A DNA stretch of 64,000 nt from Fibrella rubiginis. GTDB taxonomy: Bacteria > Bacteroidota > Bacteroidia > Cytophagales > Spirosomataceae. Positions 40,464-48,781 of the stretch are shown here, piece after piece; position 1 is the first letter of the stretch, and the number at the start of each line of letters is the position of its first letter. The notes beneath the pieces were generated by a model, which saw only the letters and a list, made by a program, of their open reading frames with translations, was not told where the DNA came from and searched no databases. A program made the position numbers and the translations under genes. Location: NCBI RefSeq assembly GCF_017353185.1, contig NZ_JAFMYV010000011.1, forward strand, positions 210,577-274,576. Direction: 5' to 3'.

Positions 40464-41243
40464 ATGAAAAAAGCCACTGTTTCCTCATTATTCGCCACTG
40501 CCCTTGCCCTCACGGTGACACTCACCGCCAACGCCCAGGTTGGCCTTGGTACCAAGGCCCCAAAAGGTGCTAAAGTTTACTTCGACGGCACGCGCCAAAG
40601 CCTCGACAAAAACTGGATGTATTGGCAGGGGCCGGGTTTTGCCGCCGCTATGCCCATTAAATGGCAGATCGTGAAAGACCCCGTTGATGGTGGTTCGGCC
40701 ATGAGCAGTAATGACCCAACCTCGGCGGGCGGCAAATATGGCTCAGCCGATATTGTCACGAAAGACGAGTTTAAAGACGCCCGCATCCACGTTGAATTCC
40801 TGGTGCCCAAGGCAGGCGGCAACAGCGGCGTATACCTCCAGAACCGCTACGAAATTCAGATTTTTGATGGTGACACCACCACCCATGGTCTTGGCGCGGT
40901 AATTAATGAATCGCCCTCACCCTACTACGCCTACGCTGGTATAGGCAAGTGGAATGCCTATGACATCGTATTCCGTGCCGCCCGCTTCACCGATGGTAAA
41001 CGCACCGAACCGGCGCAGGTGACGATGTATTTTAACGGCAAGAAAGTACACACCAAACAGACCATCAACCAGGTATGGGGAGGACCAAAATCGGGTGTTG
41101 ATGGGGGTAATGACGGTGGCAAAGGCATCACCGACGCACCAGCAGGCCTTAAGCTACAGGCCGAAGGGCATGATGTAATGTACCGCAACATCTGGATCAA
41201 ACCGCTGGACCTGAAGCAGAACAACACGGATATTGCGTTTTGA
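40464..41243 (+). CDS. DUF1080 (3-keto-disaccharide hydrolase-like) secreted protein
   Basis: The 259-aa protein has a signal peptide (MKKATVSSLFATALALTVTL, cut near NAQ) and a concanavalin-like DUF1080 domain: GAKVYFDGTRQSLDKNWMYW, DEFKDARIHVEFLVPKAGGN, SGVYLQNRYEIQIFDGD, and LKLQAEGHDVMYRNIWIKPL. Members bind or cleave modified glucosides and some are 3-keto-glycoside hydrolases. Convergent with the cupin gene across a long inverted repeat. Confidence 0.93.
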   Translation: MKKATVSSLFATALALTVTLTANAQVGLGTKAPKGAKVYFDGTRQSLDKNWMYWQGPGFAAAMPIKWQIVKDPVDGGSAMSSNDPTSAGGKYGSADIVTKDEFKDARIHVEFLVPKAGGNSGVYLQNRYEIQIFDGDTTTHGLGAVINESPSPYYAYAGIGKWNAYDIVFRAARFTDGKRTEPAQVTMYFNGKKVHTKQTINQVWGGPKSGVDGGNDGGKGITDAPAGLKLQAEGHDVMYRNIWIKPLDLKQNNTDIAF

Positions 41244-41276
41244 TGATGCGGTGAAGTAGGTGAGTTAACTACTGCG

Positions 41277-41429
41277 GTGAGCCTCGCGCTGGTGTGGGCT
41301 GACGCGAGGCCCTTCGACAAGCTCAGGGTGACACCGACTTTGAATCAACTCAAGAGGATTGTCCTAGTGACCTGTCACCCTGAGCTTGTTGAAGGGCCTC
41401 GCGTCAGCCCACACCAGCGCGAGGCTCAC
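41277..41429. repeat. Long inverted repeat, 57-bp arms
   Basis: Arms 41277-41333 and 41373-41429 pair over 57 bp with one mismatch, loop 39 nt. Each arm holds TGGGCTGACGCGAGG, near the family core, followed by CCTTCGACAAGCTCAGGG, a word I know, from memory, as a dispersed repeat in many unrelated bacteria. It lies between convergent genes. Confidence 0.95.
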
Positions 41430-41438
41430 ACCTTTATA

Positions 41439-41945
41439 TTACCGGAGTAACTGGATCACCCCACTATGTTGCGGATACTGCGCCAGCATAACCTCTGGCT
41501 CAGCCAACTCAAAATCGGCGAAATCGAAGCCGGGGGCTACTGTGCAGCCCACCAAAGAAAATGGCGGCGCATCGACGTCACCAATGGGTTTCGAACCAAA
41601 CCAGCAACCTGCCGGTACTACAGCCTGAAACACCTCGCCCCGGTCCATCCGATTGCCCAGCCGGATCGTGTTTAGCTCACCCGTTTTGGGGGTAATGACA
41701 TAAATCTGTAACGGACCACCGGCATAGAAATGCCACACCTCGTCGCTCTGAATTCGGTGCAGGGTAGACCGGTTATGGTTTTCGAGCAGAAAATAAATCG
41801 CCGTACTGAACGCGCGGTCACCACCAAACCGACGGGGCAGGGCCTCACGCGCCATCTGTTCAGTAGCCTGATACGTTTGCGCGTAGTAGCCGCCTTCCGG
41901 ATGCGGTTGCAGGTTTAGCGCGGCGATATAACCGGCCGCAGTCAT
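41439..41945 (-). CDS. Cupin protein of the DUF985 family
   Basis: The 168-aa protein has the DUF985 pattern: LNLQPHPEGGYYAQTYQA, AIYFLLENHNRSTLHRIQSD, EVWHFYAGGPLQIYVI, and FQAVVPAGCWFGSKPIGD. The His and Glu residues form a cupin metal site. The reaction is unknown. It starts one base before the tpiA stop (TGATG overlap), so it is translated with tpiA. Confidence 0.94.
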   Translation of the reverse strand: MTAAGYIAALNLQPHPEGGYYAQTYQATEQMAREALPRRFGGDRAFSTAIYFLLENHNRSTLHRIQSDEVWHFYAGGPLQIYVITPKTGELNTIRLGNRMDRGEVFQAVVPAGCWFGSKPIGDVDAPPFSLVGCTVAPGFDFADFELAEPEVMLAQYPQHSGVIQLLR

Positions 41946-42703
41946 CAGGCGGCCTTCACTACCGTCAGAAAATCACGCGATTTCAGCGACGCCCCGCCAA
42001 TAAGGCCTCCATCCACATCGGGTTGACCAAACAGTTCCTGGGCGTTTTGGGCGTTGGCGCTACCGCCGTAAAGGATGCTGGTGTTTTGGGCTACCTCATC
42101 ACCAAATTGGCCTGCTAGGTGCTGCCGAAGCGCAAAGTGCATATCCTGCGCCTGCGCCGATGAGGCCGTTAACCCTGTTCCAATGGCCCAAATGGGTTCG
42201 TAAGCAATCACGACGTTGGCCATCTGCTCGGCCGAGAGGTGGAACAGGCTTTCGGTAAGTTGGTTTTTTACAAAGCCCACATAATCACCCGTTTCGCGCA
42301 TCTCCCGCGACTCACCGCAGCAGAAGATGGGTATCAGGCCGTTTTCCAGCGCTATGTTTACTTTCTCGGCCAGTTGTGCATTGGTTTCGCCGAAATACTG
42401 CCGCCGCTCGCTGTGGCCCAGAATTACGTATTGTACCCCCACCGATTTCAGCATGGGTGCCGAAATTTCGCCCGTATACGCGCCCGCTGCTTTTTCGTGG
42501 CAGTTTTGGGCACCAAGAGCCAGTTTGTCGCCGGTCAGGTACGATTTGAAGGTAGTTAGGTACAGGGCTGGTGGACACACGACCACCGTAACCGGGGCGG
42601 TCACTTCAGCGCTGACCATATTTACCACTTCCGACACCAAGGCCAAACCTTCGTCGGCTGTTTTGTTCATTTTCCAGTTACCGGCAACAATTTTCTTCCG
42701 CAT
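41945..42703 (-). CDS. tpiA: Triosephosphate isomerase
   Basis: TPI interconverts dihydroxyacetone phosphate and glyceraldehyde 3-phosphate in glycolysis. The 252-aa protein has the N-terminal NWKMNK with the active Lys, VILGHSERRQYFGE with the catalytic His, and AYEPIWAIGTGLTA with the catalytic Glu, plus the phosphate-binding GGSANAQNAQE and GLIGGASL. Full length; ATG 42703. Followed by the overlapping DUF985 gene. Confidence 0.98.
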   Translation of the reverse strand: MRKKIVAGNWKMNKTADEGLALVSEVVNMVSAEVTAPVTVVVCPPALYLTTFKSYLTGDKLALGAQNCHEKAAGAYTGEISAPMLKSVGVQYVILGHSERRQYFGETNAQLAEKVNIALENGLIPIFCCGESREMRETGDYVGFVKNQLTESLFHLSAEQMANVVIAYEPIWAIGTGLTASSAQAQDMHFALRQHLAGQFGDEVAQNTSILYGGSANAQNAQELFGQPDVDGGLIGGASLKSRDFLTVVKAA

Positions 42704-42883
42704 GTGGCTAAAAAAGCTAAGTAAATCTGTAGTTCATTCGCCCGGCAAAAGGGCCTGGGGTGGGCGAAAATACGTGTTTTAGTCCGAACCTGATAAAGCC
42801 ATCTAAATCAGTAGAATACAGTGCAACTTTTTGTAGATTAATCTGATTTTTAATAGTAAATTTCTGGTATATATAAAGGAATC

Positions 42884-44167
42884 ATGAAACGGGTCGGTTT
42901 GCTGCTGATGATGCTGGTCGTCTGGGGAATAGCCCAGGCAGGCAGGCACTCATTTGCTCCCCGCAAAGACCGCCCCGATCCCGACGTTGAGCGATTTGGG
43001 TACTACCTCGCCAAAGGCCATTCAGTAGTTCGGCTACCATTCGAATTACACTCTAACCTGATTATCCTGAAAATGCGGGTCAACGATTCAGACACGCTCA
43101 ACTTCATTCTTGATACCGGTGTCAGCAACACCATCATTACCGACCCCCTTGCCCTACGCCGCCAACCTTTGAAGTTGACCCGGCAGGTAAAGCTCAGCGG
43201 TGTAGGCGAAGGTGTCCAGCTTACAGCCTCTGTCTCTATCGACAACCGGTTGAGTATGGGCATCCTGCGGGCCGCCCATCAGAACCTGGTTATTCTCAAC
43301 GACGATGTGTTGCGACTGTCGGAGTACGTGGGCATTCCTATTCACGGCATTTTTGGCTATGAACTTTTCAGTCAGTTTGTGGTCACCATCGATTTCCGAA
43401 CCCGCGAGCTGACATTGACTGAACCCAAAAAATACAGCTACAAAAAACGCTTCGGCGACCGCTACCCTATCCTCGTTCAAAATACCAAACCCTACCTCGA
43501 CATTACCGCTCAGCTCAGCGGCGACCGCACCGTGCCTCTGCGTGTGGTCCTGGATACTGGCGCAGGCCACGCCCTTATGCTCGACGGCCAACAGCGGGAA
43601 TGTGCCTTGCCCCGCCCCGAAAAAGTGATCCGGGCGCAACTGGGCCGGGGACTCAACGGGGTTATCAACGGGAGCCTGGGACGCATTGAAGGACTGAAAC
43701 TAGGCCGACATCAACTGGTCGATGTCATTGCGTCGTTTCCCGACAGTGCTTCTTTTGGTATGAAGCTCGTGAACACGACCGACCGGCAGGGTAACATTGG
43801 CTGCGAGCTGTTACGGCGTTTCCGGGTTACGTTCAATTACCCCGAACAATACATCGTGCTAAAACCCGTCAGGAGCCTGCTACGCGAACGGTTTGAACAC
43901 GACATGAGTGGACTGGAGCTAAAGGCCCGCGGCAATGATCTTCGCACATACGTCATTGAAAAGATTGCCAGTCAATCACCCGCCGAACTGGCTGGTCTGC
44001 AGGCAGGCGATGAACTATTGTTTGTAAACAGCGACTTAGCCGCTACACTGAGCATCAGCGATATCTACAAGACCCTGCAACGGGGCGAAGGCAAGGAAGT
44101 AACCATGGTGGTGCGCCGTTCGGGCCGGATTGTGGTGGCCAATTTTGCCCTGAAACGCATTATCTAA
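42884..44167 (+). CDS. Retropepsin-like aspartyl protease with PDZ domain
   Basis: The 427-aa protein has a signal peptide (GLLLMMLVVWGIAQA) and two aspartyl-protease lobes, each with DTG: FILDTGVSNTIITD (about 85-98) and VVLDTGAGHALMLD (about 222-235). A C-terminal PDZ domain (about 340-425) contains SPAELAGLQAGDELLFVNSD. Such exported proteins are common in Bacteroidota; substrates are unknown. It stands alone downstream of a spacer with no clear promoter box. Confidence 0.93.
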   Translation: MKRVGLLLMMLVVWGIAQAGRHSFAPRKDRPDPDVERFGYYLAKGHSVVRLPFELHSNLIILKMRVNDSDTLNFILDTGVSNTIITDPLALRRQPLKLTRQVKLSGVGEGVQLTASVSIDNRLSMGILRAAHQNLVILNDDVLRLSEYVGIPIHGIFGYELFSQFVVTIDFRTRELTLTEPKKYSYKKRFGDRYPILVQNTKPYLDITAQLSGDRTVPLRVVLDTGAGHALMLDGQQRECALPRPEKVIRAQLGRGLNGVINGSLGRIEGLKLGRHQLVDVIASFPDSASFGMKLVNTTDRQGNIGCELLRRFRVTFNYPEQYIVLKPVRSLLRERFEHDMSGLELKARGNDLRTYVIEKIASQSPAELAGLQAGDELLFVNSDLAATLSISDIYKTLQRGEGKEVTMVVRRSGRIVVANFALKRII

Positions 44168-44170
44168 TGA

Positions 44171-44258
44171 TTAATGGCTAAGGTTTAGCGTTTGAAGTTG
44201 GCTTGCGCAGGCGTATCCTCGCGCTAGCCAACTTCAAACGCTAAACCTTAGCCATTAA
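44171..44258. repeat. Long inverted repeat, perfect 33-bp arms (38 with one mismatch)
   Basis: Arms 44171-44203 and 44226-44258 match perfectly over 33 bp; after one mismatch four more pairs close a 12-nt loop. The inner core is AGTTGGCTTGCGC, the outer words AATGGCTAAGGTTTAGCGTTTG. It begins 3 nt after the protease stop. A separate terminator follows. Confidence 0.96.
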
Positions 44259-44290
44259 AAAAGCCCCTTTCTGATTAGGAAAGAGGCCTT
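44259..44290 (-). terminator. Intrinsic terminator of rpmB
   Basis: On the reverse strand AAGGCCTCTTTC pairs with GAAAGGGGCTT (one wobble) and is followed by six T. It lies 34 bp after the rpmB stop codon. Confidence 0.75.
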
Positions 44291-44323
44291 ATTGGACGTG
44301 CACCATGCCGGTGCTACGGTCGC

Positions 44324-44563
44324 TTAGAGCGACAATGTGCCCTTTTTGTAGGCATCTACGAGCGTTGCTTCCAGACCTTTCTTGTTGATAGTCTTGATGG
44401 CCGACGTCGCAACTTTCAGCGTGATCCACTCCCCAGTCGATTCAACGAAGAACCGCTTCTTTTGAAGGTTGGGGAAAAATTTACGCCGCGTTCTGTTGTT
44501 GGCGTGCGACACGTTGTTTCCAACCTGCGTCCGCTTTCCGGTGATTTGACAAACTCTGGCCAT
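44324..44563 (-). CDS. rpmB: 50S ribosomal protein L28
   Basis: The 79-aa protein starts ARVCQITGKRTQVGNNVSHA and continues NRTRRKFFPNLQKKRFFVES, the bL28 pattern, and has normal length. L28 lies near the tRNA exit side of the large subunit. The usual partner rpmG (L33) does not follow. Upstream on the same strand is a small DUF5522 gene. Confidence 0.97.
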   Translation of the reverse strand: MARVCQITGKRTQVGNNVSHANNRTRRKFFPNLQKKRFFVESTGEWITLKVATSAIKTINKKGLEATLVDAYKKGTLSL

Positions 44564-44623
44564 AACTGTACTCGTTTTCCTTATGAGGGTGCAAAATTGC
44601 GGAAAAGGCTGTAAATGTGCAAA

Positions 44624-44794
44624 CTATTTTTCCCTTTTAAAGCCGTACGGACAATGACGGCACCCGTTCTTACAGCAATAGCCACGCTTGGTGTGGTAAG
44701 CTGCTGTGAACACCACAAAGCCCGCTTCAGTGAAATAATAGTCCTCATCGGCTAACCCGGGCAGTTTTTGCTTCTTCTGCTGCGATTTGGTCAT
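44624..44794 (-). CDS. DUF5522-type small cysteine protein
   Basis: A 56-aa frame from ATG 44794 to TAG at 44624: MTKSQQKKQKLPGLADED, then YYFTEAGFVVFTAAYHTKRG and the Cys block YCCKNGCRHCPYGFKR. The CCxxxCxxCPYGF motif (four Cys, probably a metal site) is that of DUF5522, common in Bacteroidota and other phyla. The role is unknown. It precedes rpmB by 60 bp on the same strand. Confidence 0.88.
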   Translation of the reverse strand: MTKSQQKKQKLPGLADEDYYFTEAGFVVFTAAYHTKRGYCCKNGCRHCPYGFKREK

Positions 44795-44904
44795 CTTGTA
44801 CGGTTACGTTAAATTGGGTAATTTCAACCAGTCAACAGGCTGTTTATGACAATGGTTTTGACAAATTGGCTACACCCGGCATTTCCCCTCAAGAAATTTT
44901 TAGT

Positions 44905-46152
44905 ATGACGTTATTCACGCCCACTTCCGTGGCCGAACAGGCTATTCAACTTGAAGACCAGTACGGTGCACACAATTATCATCCACTGCCCGTTGTGCTT
45001 GCGCGGGGTGAAGGTGTCTTTGTCTGGGATGTTGACGAGAAACGTTATTTCGACTTTCTGTCGGCCTATAGTGCTGTCAGTCAGGGACATTGCCATCCGC
45101 GCATTATTGCGGCCCTCATGCAGCAGGCTCAACGCCTTACGCTTACCTCACGGGCCTTTCATAACGACCAGCTTGGGCAAACCGAGCAGTACCTCTGCCA
45201 GTATTTCGGCTATGACAAAACATTGCTGATGAATTCGGGCGTGGAAGCGGGCGAAACGGCCTTGAAACTGACTCGTAAGTGGGCTTACAAAGTGAAAGGC
45301 ATTGCGCAGGACCAGGCCGTTATGGTCTTTGCAGAAGGCAATTTCTGGGGCCGTACCCTGGCTGCCATCTCGTCATCTACCGATCCCAGCAGCACCAACG
45401 ACTATGGTCCGCTGCTGCCTGGCTATCAGCTTGTACCCTATAATGACCTTGCCTCGCTGGAAAAAGCCTTTCAGGCTAACCCCAATATTGCGGGTTTCAT
45501 GGTCGAACCCATCCAGGGCGAAGCAGGGGTACTAGTTCCCGACGAGGGCTATCTGCGTGGCGTACGTGATCTATGCACCCGTTACAACGTGCTCTTTATT
45601 GCCGACGAAGTACAGACTGGTATTGGCCGCACCGGTCGCCGCCTGGCGTGTGATCATGAAGAGGTAAAGCCCGATATATTGGTGCTCGGAAAAGCCCTTT
45701 CCGGGGGTGTCATGCCCGTTTCGGCGGTACTGGCTTCAGATGAAATCATGCTCACGATCCGCCCCGGCGAACACGGCAGCACGTTTGGCGGTAATCCGTT
45801 GGGCTGTGCTGTGGCCCGTGCCGCACTCGATGTCGTACAGGATGAGCAACTGGCTGAAAACGCCGAAGCCATGGGGCAGCTTTTCCGTCACCGCATGAAC
45901 GCGCTTCGCGCCGACACCGATCTGATTCAACTAGTGCGTGGCAAAGGACTGCTCAATGCCGTTGTGATTAAGGAACGCCCCGAATATGGCGAAGAAACCG
46001 CCTGGGAATTGTGCCTGCGCTTCCGCGACAATGGCCTGCTCTGCAAACCTACCCACGGCGACAAGATTCGCTTCGCTCCTCCCCTGGTGATTACCGAAGC
46101 ACAAATGAATGAAGCGTGTGACATCATTGAGAAGACAGTAAAGGGATTTTAG
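44905..46152 (+). CDS. rocD: Ornithine aminotransferase
   Basis: This PLP enzyme turns ornithine and 2-oxoglutarate into glutamate 5-semialdehyde and glutamate. From ATG 44905 it is 415 aa. It has YGAHNYHPLPVVLARGEGV (ornithine aminotransferase hallmark), NSGVEAGETALKLTRKW, EPIQGEAGVLVPDEGYL, IADEVQTGIGRTGR, and the PLP Lys in VLGKALSGGVMPVSAV. Upstream codons from 44866 look non-coding. No other arginine-catabolism gene is nearby. Confidence 0.96.
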   Translation: MTLFTPTSVAEQAIQLEDQYGAHNYHPLPVVLARGEGVFVWDVDEKRYFDFLSAYSAVSQGHCHPRIIAALMQQAQRLTLTSRAFHNDQLGQTEQYLCQYFGYDKTLLMNSGVEAGETALKLTRKWAYKVKGIAQDQAVMVFAEGNFWGRTLAAISSSTDPSSTNDYGPLLPGYQLVPYNDLASLEKAFQANPNIAGFMVEPIQGEAGVLVPDEGYLRGVRDLCTRYNVLFIADEVQTGIGRTGRRLACDHEEVKPDILVLGKALSGGVMPVSAVLASDEIMLTIRPGEHGSTFGGNPLGCAVARAALDVVQDEQLAENAEAMGQLFRHRMNALRADTDLIQLVRGKGLLNAVVIKERPEYGEETAWELCLRFRDNGLLCKPTHGDKIRFAPPLVITEAQMNEACDIIEKTVKGF

Positions 46153-46235
46153 CCTAGAGTGAGGCAGTGTAACACCTTTACTGGCAAAATTTTTGCTGTT
46201 TAACGTTGAACACACGTATTCGTTTATGGTATAGT

Positions 46236-47648
46236 ATGTCAACGTATACTCGCCAGATTGGACTTATTGCCATTTGTTTTGGCTGGTACCTTGCCAGTGC
46301 AACATCACCGAAGCCCAGCGCCACCCGCATCCTTTCCGACGCGTCAGTGGCTACAAGGTGGGCCGACCTGACAATACAGGTGGTCACGAAGGCGCCCCAA
46401 AATACGCCTACCTACTGCTCACGGGCGCTGGGGTATCTGGGGCTGACTATGTACGAAACCGTCGTGTATTCGTCAGCAACCCATCAGTCGGTCATCCGGA
46501 GCGTAGTAGACACGCTGGCGCTCCCCAAACCAAACTTGAGCAAAGACTACTGCTGGGAACTGGCCCTAAATGCCGGTCAGGCATTTATGCTTAAATCAAT
46601 GTATGCCTACACCAGAAGAGCCCCACTCATTGACTCCCTGGCCGGCGTAATTCATGAGCAGTATGCAGCCTCATTGCCACCCGACGTGGTAGCGCGGTCA
46701 GAGCAGTTCGGACAGGCCGTGGCCGCCCGAATTTATGCATGGTCAGTGAGTGATGGCGGCCATCAGGGATGTGACAGAAACTTCCCCACCACCTATAACC
46801 GCCCAACTGGAACAGGCTTATGGGTGCCTCCAATCATAGGCCAGTCGAATACCAAAATACCCATGCATCCTGACTGGGGCAATAACCGCACCTTTTCCCG
46901 GCGCAACAGCCTGTTGCCATTGCCTAAACCCCTCACCTACTCAACCGACAGTAGCAGTGCCTATTACCGTCAGTATAAAGAGGTATATACCTGCCACAAT
47001 ACGTTGACAGAGAGTGAACGAAGCATGGTGATGTGGTGGGGTGATGACCCTACCCAGACCTGCACCCCTCCAGGCCATTCATATAATCTGGCAACGATAG
47101 CCATCCGGAATGGTAAGGCCGATTTGGTAAAAGCAACCGAAACCTATGCCCGTGTGGGCATGGCCGTGGCGGATGCATTTGTATGCTGCTGGAAAACAAA
47201 GTTCCATTATATGGTTGAGCGGCCCTCCTCGTTTATTCAGGCTAATCTGCACCTCAATCAGCTGACAGGTAAGTGGCTTCCGTTCTTTTTGGAACCGCCC
47301 TTTCCTTCTTTTTATTCAGGCCATGCGGTTCAGTCGGCTGCTACCGCCGCTGTGCTTACTGCGCTTTATGGAAAATCATTTTCGTTTACCGACGATACAC
47401 ACGCAAATCGGCCCCCAACTGACTACTACGTCCTTCGATCACTGACTGAGAACCCGTATTACCCAACTTACAACCAGAGGTTTGTCACCTACGAAGCACG
47501 TCATTACACCTCCTTTTGGGAGGCAGCCAAAGAATGTGCCTACTCAAGACTGCTAGGCGGTATACACACTCGCCACGACAATGAAGTAGGACTGGCCGAA
47601 GGCACCAAAATCGGCCACAACATCAACGCTTTTCGCTGGAAGCGGTAA
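46236..47648 (+). CDS. Vanadium-dependent haloperoxidase/PAP2-family protein, second copy
   Basis: From ATG 46236 it is 470 aa with an N-terminal signal (TRQIGLIAICFGWYLASA). It shows the full signature KFHYMVERP (KX6RP), PSFYSGHAVQSAATA (SGH) and SRLLGGIHTRHD (SRX5HX3D). It is a clear paralogue of the lipoprotein at 21674, with the same NFPTTYNRPTG-like and CTPPGHSYNLA blocks, but without the lipobox. Its 3' end overlaps the convergent M48-MORN gene by 26 bp. Confidence 0.91.
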   Translation: MSTYTRQIGLIAICFGWYLASATSPKPSATRILSDASVATRWADLTIQVVTKAPQNTPTYCSRALGYLGLTMYETVVYSSATHQSVIRSVVDTLALPKPNLSKDYCWELALNAGQAFMLKSMYAYTRRAPLIDSLAGVIHEQYAASLPPDVVARSEQFGQAVAARIYAWSVSDGGHQGCDRNFPTTYNRPTGTGLWVPPIIGQSNTKIPMHPDWGNNRTFSRRNSLLPLPKPLTYSTDSSSAYYRQYKEVYTCHNTLTESERSMVMWWGDDPTQTCTPPGHSYNLATIAIRNGKADLVKATETYARVGMAVADAFVCCWKTKFHYMVERPSSFIQANLHLNQLTGKWLPFFLEPPFPSFYSGHAVQSAATAAVLTALYGKSFSFTDDTHANRPPTDYYVLRSLTENPYYPTYNQRFVTYEARHYTSFWEAAKECAYSRLLGGIHTRHDNEVGLAEGTKIGHNINAFRWKR

Positions 47649-48630
47649 CCACTACGTCATTCACGTAATTTCCTTCTTCCTCTACGTCACCATCGGCGGT
47701 AAACAGCGTACCGAAGCCGGTGCGTTTGCCATTGCGAAACGTACCTACAAACCGGTCGCCATCGGCAAAGTAATAAGTGCCCTTACCATGAGGCTGATCA
47801 TAGGCAAATTGCCCAGCGTAGCGGTCGCCGTTGGGGTAGTAATAGGTGCCATAACCCGTTCTTAGGTTCATAAGCACCCCACCCTTGTATTTAACCTGAC
47901 CATTTTCATACCGTTGCGTTACCAGTGTGGGCACAATGCCGGCCACGGATTCAGCACCGCTTTTTCTTGGTTCTGATGATTCTTTGGCAGTTGCCGGTGC
48001 TGCCAGGCGACTGGGCGTCACTGGTTTGGTACGTGGATAAATGGCATCGGCCTCTGCCCACCCTTTCTGGATGGCCTCCAGTCGTGTGGCACGGGCAGGG
48101 TGTGTAGCTGATGCATATACAGCACCAATGGCCCGGATAGCTACCAGCGATTCGTCGAGCGTGGCGCCAAGCTGGTGCAGAACAAAGCCCGAAAACCGGT
48201 CTGCCTCCAGTTCTTTCTGGTGCGTGCTGCCGCCTGTGGTGAGGGTGTGGCCCTGCAAATGGTGTCCAATCTCATGCGCCATCACGCTGGTAGCAGTCCA
48301 GTCGGTTTCGGTGGCGTCTTCCAGTTGCTGCATAAACGCAGCATCATAGATGATGTAGCGCTGACCGTTTTGCACGGCGGCAAAGCAGTTTTGCGTATTG
48401 GCACATTCCATGACTTTGAAATTGCGCATCAGCCCGATAGGCTTCAAAATACGGTCTACCACCCGTCCGGCATGGGCAATGCTGGTCGCTTGCGGATCAT
48501 AGCTGCATTCAATTGACGGGGTTCGCACACCCGTATAATTACAGACGAAAACGGTGGGTTGCGGCTTATTGGGTTGCGCCACAAGTAGACTGTTAACCAG
48601 TGTCAGCAATATCAACAAGGTATACTTCAT
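47623..48630 (-). CDS. Exported M48-like zinc metalloprotease with C-terminal MORN repeats
   Basis: From ATG 48630 it is 335 aa: signal peptide (MKYTLLILLTLVNSLLVAQ), a small gluzincin domain with SVMAHEIGHHLQGH (HExxH plus a further Glu in KELEADRFSGFV, as in M48), a linker, and three MORN repeats (MNLRTGYGTYYYPNGDRYAG, QPHGKGTYYFADGDRFVG, GKRTGFGTLFTADGD). MORN repeats bind lipids or proteins; joining them to a protease is uncommon. Its end overlaps the convergent haloperoxidase end. Confidence 0.88.
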   Translation of the reverse strand: MKYTLLILLTLVNSLLVAQPNKPQPTVFVCNYTGVRTPSIECSYDPQATSIAHAGRVVDRILKPIGLMRNFKVMECANTQNCFAAVQNGQRYIIYDAAFMQQLEDATETDWTATSVMAHEIGHHLQGHTLTTGGSTHQKELEADRFSGFVLHQLGATLDESLVAIRAIGAVYASATHPARATRLEAIQKGWAEADAIYPRTKPVTPSRLAAPATAKESSEPRKSGAESVAGIVPTLVTQRYENGQVKYKGGVLMNLRTGYGTYYYPNGDRYAGQFAYDQPHGKGTYYFADGDRFVGTFRNGKRTGFGTLFTADGDVEEEGNYVNDVVVTASSEKR

Positions 48631-48731
48631 GAATGAACGTTTTTTCGTCGGGTATACGTACCCGTATAGTAAAAACGAAACTTGCCGCTCGTTCATTATC
48701 GACTGATAATGGGTTTCGCCAGAACAAAAAA

Positions 48732-48760
48732 AGGGTCAGCAAACTCCGTTTGCTGACCCT
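48732..48760 (-). terminator. Intrinsic terminator of tatC
   Basis: Perfect 13-bp stem AGGGTCAGCAAAC with a 3-nt loop, followed on the reverse strand by a run of T. It lies 22 bp after the tatC stop. Confidence 0.9.
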
Positions 48761-48781
48761 CGGAAACAAATAAGTTGCCGA

